Assembly (NCBI GenBank): GCA_050248795.1
Contig: JBFWRS010000048.1
Location: forward strand, 1 to 23,592
Direction: 5' to 3'
Length of the DNA stretch: 23,592 bases
Source of the DNA: CAZTDU01 sp050248795
GTDB taxonomy: Bacteria; Pseudomonadota; Gammaproteobacteria; Burkholderiales; SG8-39
Shown here in pieces: positions 20,548 to 23,592 of this stretch. The notes beneath the pieces were generated by a model that saw only the letters and a program-made list of their open reading frames with translations, did no database searches and was not told the origin of the DNA. The position numbers and the translations under genes are program-made. Every line of letters begins with the position of its first letter. The first letter of the stretch is position 1.

Positions 20548-23001
20548 ATGAGCATGCCTCCCGAAGATTTCACCATTTTGGTGGTCGATGATTCCGAGGA
20601 CATCCTGTTGCTCATCGATACCACGCTGCGAAAGGACTACCGCGTGAAGCTGGCGCAGGACGGACGCAGCGCATTGCGCGCGGCGTTCGAGAAGCCGCGG
20701 CCCGACCTGATCATGCTCGACGTCGAAATGCCCGGCGCGAGCGGCTATGACGTCTGCAAGGCGATCAAGGCCAGCCCGGCGCTTGCAGACGTGCCGGTGA
20801 TCTTCCTCACGCAGCGCACCGGCGCCGAGGACGTGATGCAGGGATTCCAGCTCGGCGCCATCGACTACCTGAACAAGCCGATCAACCCGCCGGTGCTCGC
20901 CGCACGCGTGCGCGCCCATGTCGAATTGATCCGCCGCCGCAATGAGCAGGAGGAGTTGATCCGCGAGCGCACGCAGCAGCTGGAACAGACGCGCCAGCAG
21001 CTGATCCGCAGGCTGGGCCGCGCGATGGAGTACCACGAGACCTCCGCGGTCGGGAACCGCGTGGTGCGCCTGGGGCACTACGCGCGCCACCTCGCCGAGG
21101 CGGCGGGCGCGAAGCCGGCCTTGTGCGACCTGCTGATGAAGGCCGCGCCGCTGCACGACATCGGCAAGATCGGCGTGCCGGCGCAGGTGCTGCGCAAGGC
21201 CGGGCAGCTCACGGCCCCAGAGCGCGAACAGATGCTGCGGCACCCTGAAATCGGTGCGGAGATCATCGGCGAACACGATGACCCGCTGCTGAAGCTGGCG
21301 CGTACGCTTGCGCTGACGCACCACGAGCGCTGGGACGGCGGTGGCTACCCTTCGGGGGCCGCCGGCACCGACATTCCGTGGGCAGGCAGGATCATGGCGG
21401 TGGTGGATGCCTTCGAGAGCATGACCGCCACGCAGTTCCACCGCGAGCCGATGCCGTTCGAGCTTGCCGTGGACGAGATCGTGCGCGGATCGGGCAAACA
21501 GTTCGACCCGCAGGTCGTCGAGGCGTTCCGCAAGGCGCTGCCCCAGTTCCGCAAGGTGCGCGAGAGCTACGCCGATGCGCTGGGCGACATGCTGGACCTG
21601 GATTTCGTCGCTTCACCGCCGGCAACGGCGCCTGCCGCGGCCGAACTGAGCGCGGTCGAGGCACGCGCAACCCAGGCCACGATCGCGGCGGACGAGGCGC
21701 GCGCGAAAGCCATGGCAGGCGCCCAGGCGCGGCTGAAGGTGGACCGCGACCTGGCCGCGGCAGCGGTGAAGGATTTTGCCGCGCAGAGGGCGGCACAGAA
21801 GCGCGCCGAGGACGCCGCCTCGCGCGAGGCCGAAGCCGCAGCGCTGGCGCGGCAGCGCAGTACCGAGGAGGCGGTAGCGGCACGCGCGGCGCAAGAGCGT
21901 GCACGGGCAGAGGCGGCGGCAGCGCAGGCCGCACGTCAGGCGTCGCAGGCAAATGCACAGGCGGCCGCGCAGGCTGACGAGCGTGCGAAAGCCGAGGCGG
22001 CGCTGGCGGCGGCTGCGGTCGAGCGACGCAAGGCGGAAGAAGAGAAGGCGAGGACTGCGGCGGAACTGGCCGCCGCCGCCGCGCGCGCGACCGAGGCTGC
22101 CAAGGCGCGCGCCGCCGAGGAAGCCGCGGCGCGCCGGGCGGCGGAGGAACGTGCGCAGGCGGAAGCGGAAGCCGCCGGGAAGTCCAGGCAGGCCGATTCA
22201 GCGCAGGCGGAGGCGGAAGCGGAGGCGCAGGCGCGCGTGGCGAGCGAACAGGCGCTGGAGGCGAAGGCAGCGCGGCTGGCAGAGGTGGAATCCGAAGCGG
22301 CTGCACTGGCGAGCACGCGCCTGGAGGCGGAGCGTGCAGCGGCCGAGTCACAGCAGCGCAGGGCGGCGCAGGAGGAGGCGGCGAAGCTTGCGGCACAGGC
22401 GCGCGCAGACGCGGAGGCGGCATTGCTGGCGCAGGCACAGGCCCGCGTGTTGGCGGAGAAGGCGCGCGCGGACGCGGCGGCGGAGAGGCTCAGGCTGGAA
22501 GAGGAAGCGCGACGCAAGGCGGCGGAGGTCGCGGCGACGCAGGCGAAGGCAGTGGAACTCGCACGGCAGGCCGACCTCGCCGAGGAAAAGGCGGCCGAAG
22601 CGGCGCGGCAGCGCATGGCGGCCCAGGCCGAGGCCGAGCGCAGCGGCGCGGAGCACGCGCGGCTGCAGACGGCGCGCAGCGATCGGGCGCGCGAATGGGC
22701 GAACGTCGGTGGCGGCAAGGATTCCGCTGCGGCTGCGCCCGCGCGTCGCAGCCGCTCACCCATACACGCAGCCATCGTCGTTGCCGTGGCGGTGTCTGCG
22801 GCGGCGTTCTACGCGGAGTTGCAGTCACCGCGGCTGCCGCCGCGGCCGCAGGTAAAACTCGAGCAGAAAGCGCCGCCGCCTGCGGCGCGAATCACGCCCG
22901 CGCCATCGAAACCGATCGCGGAGCTGGTCCAGGGGGCGCCGCTCGCGCTGCGCCTGGACGTGAATCTGGGCGCAATGACCACACGGTCTGGCGGGAGATA
23001 G
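20548..23001 (+). CDS. response regulator with HD-GYP domain, long alanine-rich helix and C-terminal membrane anchor
   Basis: An 817-residue multidomain protein. Residues about 8-125 are a receiver domain: acidic pair Asp14-Asp15, phosphoacceptor Asp58, Thr88 and Lys110. A short coiled linker (128-155) leads to an HD-GYP domain (about 155-345) with HDIGKIG (203-209), HHERWDGGGYP (258-268) and SGKQFDP, so cyclic-di-GMP hydrolysis is expected. Residues about 366-715 are almost wholly Ala, Glu, Arg, Gln and Lys, a TolA-like extended helix or coiled coil. After a basic stretch comes one hydrophobic segment (about 740-757) and a proline-rich tail of about 60 residues, predicted periplasmic. The start MSMPPEDFTILVVDD is chosen because the receiver begins there; the open frame runs 211 codons further up, antisense to mvaB. 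No Shine-Dalgarno sequence precedes the ATG. Confidence 0.9.
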   Translation: MSMPPEDFTILVVDDSEDILLLIDTTLRKDYRVKLAQDGRSALRAAFEKPRPDLIMLDVEMPGASGYDVCKAIKASPALADVPVIFLTQRTGAEDVMQGFQLGAIDYLNKPINPPVLAARVRAHVELIRRRNEQEELIRERTQQLEQTRQQLIRRLGRAMEYHETSAVGNRVVRLGHYARHLAEAAGAKPALCDLLMKAAPLHDIGKIGVPAQVLRKAGQLTAPEREQMLRHPEIGAEIIGEHDDPLLKLARTLALTHHERWDGGGYPSGAAGTDIPWAGRIMAVVDAFESMTATQFHREPMPFELAVDEIVRGSGKQFDPQVVEAFRKALPQFRKVRESYADALGDMLDLDFVASPPATAPAAAELSAVEARATQATIAADEARAKAMAGAQARLKVDRDLAAAAVKDFAAQRAAQKRAEDAASREAEAAALARQRSTEEAVAARAAQERARAEAAAAQAARQASQANAQAAAQADERAKAEAALAAAAVERRKAEEEKARTAAELAAAAARATEAAKARAAEEAAARRAAEERAQAEAEAAGKSRQADSAQAEAEAEAQARVASEQALEAKAARLAEVESEAAALASTRLEAERAAAESQQRRAAQEEAAKLAAQARADAEAALLAQAQARVLAEKARADAAAERLRLEEEARRKAAEVAATQAKAVELARQADLAEEKAAEAARQRMAAQAEAERSGAEHARLQTARSDRAREWANVGGGKDSAAAAPARRSRSPIHAAIVVAVAVSAAAFYAELQSPRLPPRPQVKLEQKAPPPAARITPAPSKPIAELVQGAPLALRLDVNLGAMTTRSGGR

Positions 23002-23086
23002 GCCGGATTCGGCGGCGAGCTGTGCCTGTGCACGCAGGGCGCGTGTGGCAAAATTGCGCCCCCTTCGCTGGTACAGGCCGGATCCC

Positions 23087-23592
23087 ATGTTTTCGCTGCC
23101 ACGCGCTGCCGCGCACGCAATCCTGCTTTCGCTGCTGCTTTCCGCCTGCGACAAGCAGGCGCCGCCACCAGGAGGATTTCCCACCGCCGAGGTGGTCGTC
23201 GTCAGCGTGCAGCCGCAGCACGTGCTCGCACCATTCCAGTACACCGGACAGACGCTGGGCTCGCGCGAGGTCGAGGTGCGCGCGCGCGTCAACGGCATCC
23301 TGCTCGAGCGCAAGTTCGTCGAGGGCGGCGAGGTAAAGCGCGGGCAGTCCCTGTTCACGATCGACCCGGCGCCGTACGAGGCGGCGGCGGCGCGCGCGGA
23401 TGCCGATCTTGCATCCGCGCAGGCGCGCCTCGACCAGGCGAAGCGCGATGTCGCCCGCCTCGCCCCGCTGCTCGCGGACAAGGCGGTAAGCCGCAAGGAG
23501 CACGACGATGCGGTTTCCGCCGTGCAGATCGGCGAGGCGGACGTGAAGGCAGCACGTGCGCGGCTGCTGGAAGCGCGCCTGAACCTCGGCTA
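23087..23592 (+). CDS. RND efflux periplasmic adaptor lipoprotein, N-terminal part (cut by window edge)
   Basis: Periplasmic adaptor (membrane fusion protein) of the AcrA/MexA family, which links an inner-membrane RND pump to an outer-membrane channel. About 168 codons are visible. A signal peptide with hydrophobic core AILLSLLLSA ends in a lipobox with Cys21 followed by Asp; Asp after the cysteine favours inner-membrane retention by the E. coli rule. Then come the barrel and lipoyl-like halves with TGQTLGSREVEVRARVNGIL, KFVEGGEVKRGQSLFTIDPAPY and the start of the alpha hairpin ADADLASAQARLDQAKRDVARLAPLL. The 85-base gap after the HD-GYP gene holds no clear promoter or terminator. The partner pump gene should follow outside the window. 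Confidence 0.93.
   Translation, partial: MFSLPRAAAHAILLSLLLSACDKQAPPPGGFPTAEVVVVSVQPQHVLAPFQYTGQTLGSREVEVRARVNGILLERKFVEGGEVKRGQSLFTIDPAPYEAAAARADADLASAQARLDQAKRDVARLAPLLADKAVSRKEHDDAVSAVQIGEADVKAARARLLEARLNLG

Noticed and set aside
21643..22693. Low-complexity stretch considered as a DNA tandem repeat or a separate TolA gene
   Set aside because: There is no regular repeat unit at the DNA level, the frame is continuous with the HD-GYP domain, and TolA's N-terminal anchor and C-terminal domain are absent.
1..23592. Mobile elements, CRISPR arrays, tRNA or rRNA genes, riboswitches
   Set aside because: Nothing resembling transposases, integrases, direct-repeat arrays or structured RNA genes was seen, and the tight housekeeping gene packing leaves little room for them.

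Overview
This GC-rich window is most likely chromosomal DNA from a betaproteobacterium. Three things point there: the gene order sdhC-sdhD-sdhA-sdhB-sdhE-gltA-odhA-odhB-lpdA-zapE, an arginine-type elongation factor P beside its rhamnosyltransferase EarP, and mdh/prpC transcribed away from sdhC. No genus is claimed. I saw no insertion sequence, phage gene, tRNA, rRNA or CRISPR array, and the window looks like one continuous chromosomal segment. Coding density is very high, and no stretch over 300 bases lacks a gene.

Layout. (1) Bases 1-1491, minus strand: malate dehydrogenase (mdh) followed by the start of 2-methylcitrate synthase (prpC, cut by the window edge). (2) Bases 1573-17847, plus strand: fifteen genes in a row with tiny gaps or 1-32 base overlaps. 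They run sdhC, sdhD, sdhA, sdhB, sdhE, gltA, odhA, odhB, lpdA, zapE, an acrylyl-CoA reductase-like gene (acuI), propionyl-CoA synthetase (prpE), a GlcG/HbpS-family gene, a nitronate monooxygenase and a small cupin. (3) Bases 17846-20441, minus strand: mvaB, earP and efp, read in that order and closed by a strong hairpin terminator shared with the cupin end. (4) Bases 20548-23001, plus strand: a response regulator/HD-GYP protein with a very long alanine-rich helix and a C-terminal membrane anchor. (5) From 23087 to the edge: an RND-type efflux adaptor lipoprotein.

How the genes fit together. The first ten plus-strand genes encode succinate dehydrogenase, its flavinylation factor, citrate synthase, the complete 2-oxoglutarate dehydrogenase complex and a ZapE ATPase. 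With mdh this is a large part of the TCA cycle in one place. The next five genes look like a C3-acid extension: acrylyl-CoA to propionyl-CoA, propionate activation, and a nitronate monooxygenase whose family oxidises propionate-3-nitronate, a suicide inhibitor of succinate dehydrogenase. PrpC, at the other end, consumes propionyl-CoA. Whether these five genes form a working C3 or nitropropionate module is my inference.

The most unusual items are the membrane-anchored HD-GYP protein with a TolA-like helix, the C3/nitronate tail on the TCA operon, a good intrinsic terminator between odhA and odhB, and overlapping divergent promoter-like elements between mdh and sdhC with a possible leaderless sdhC start.
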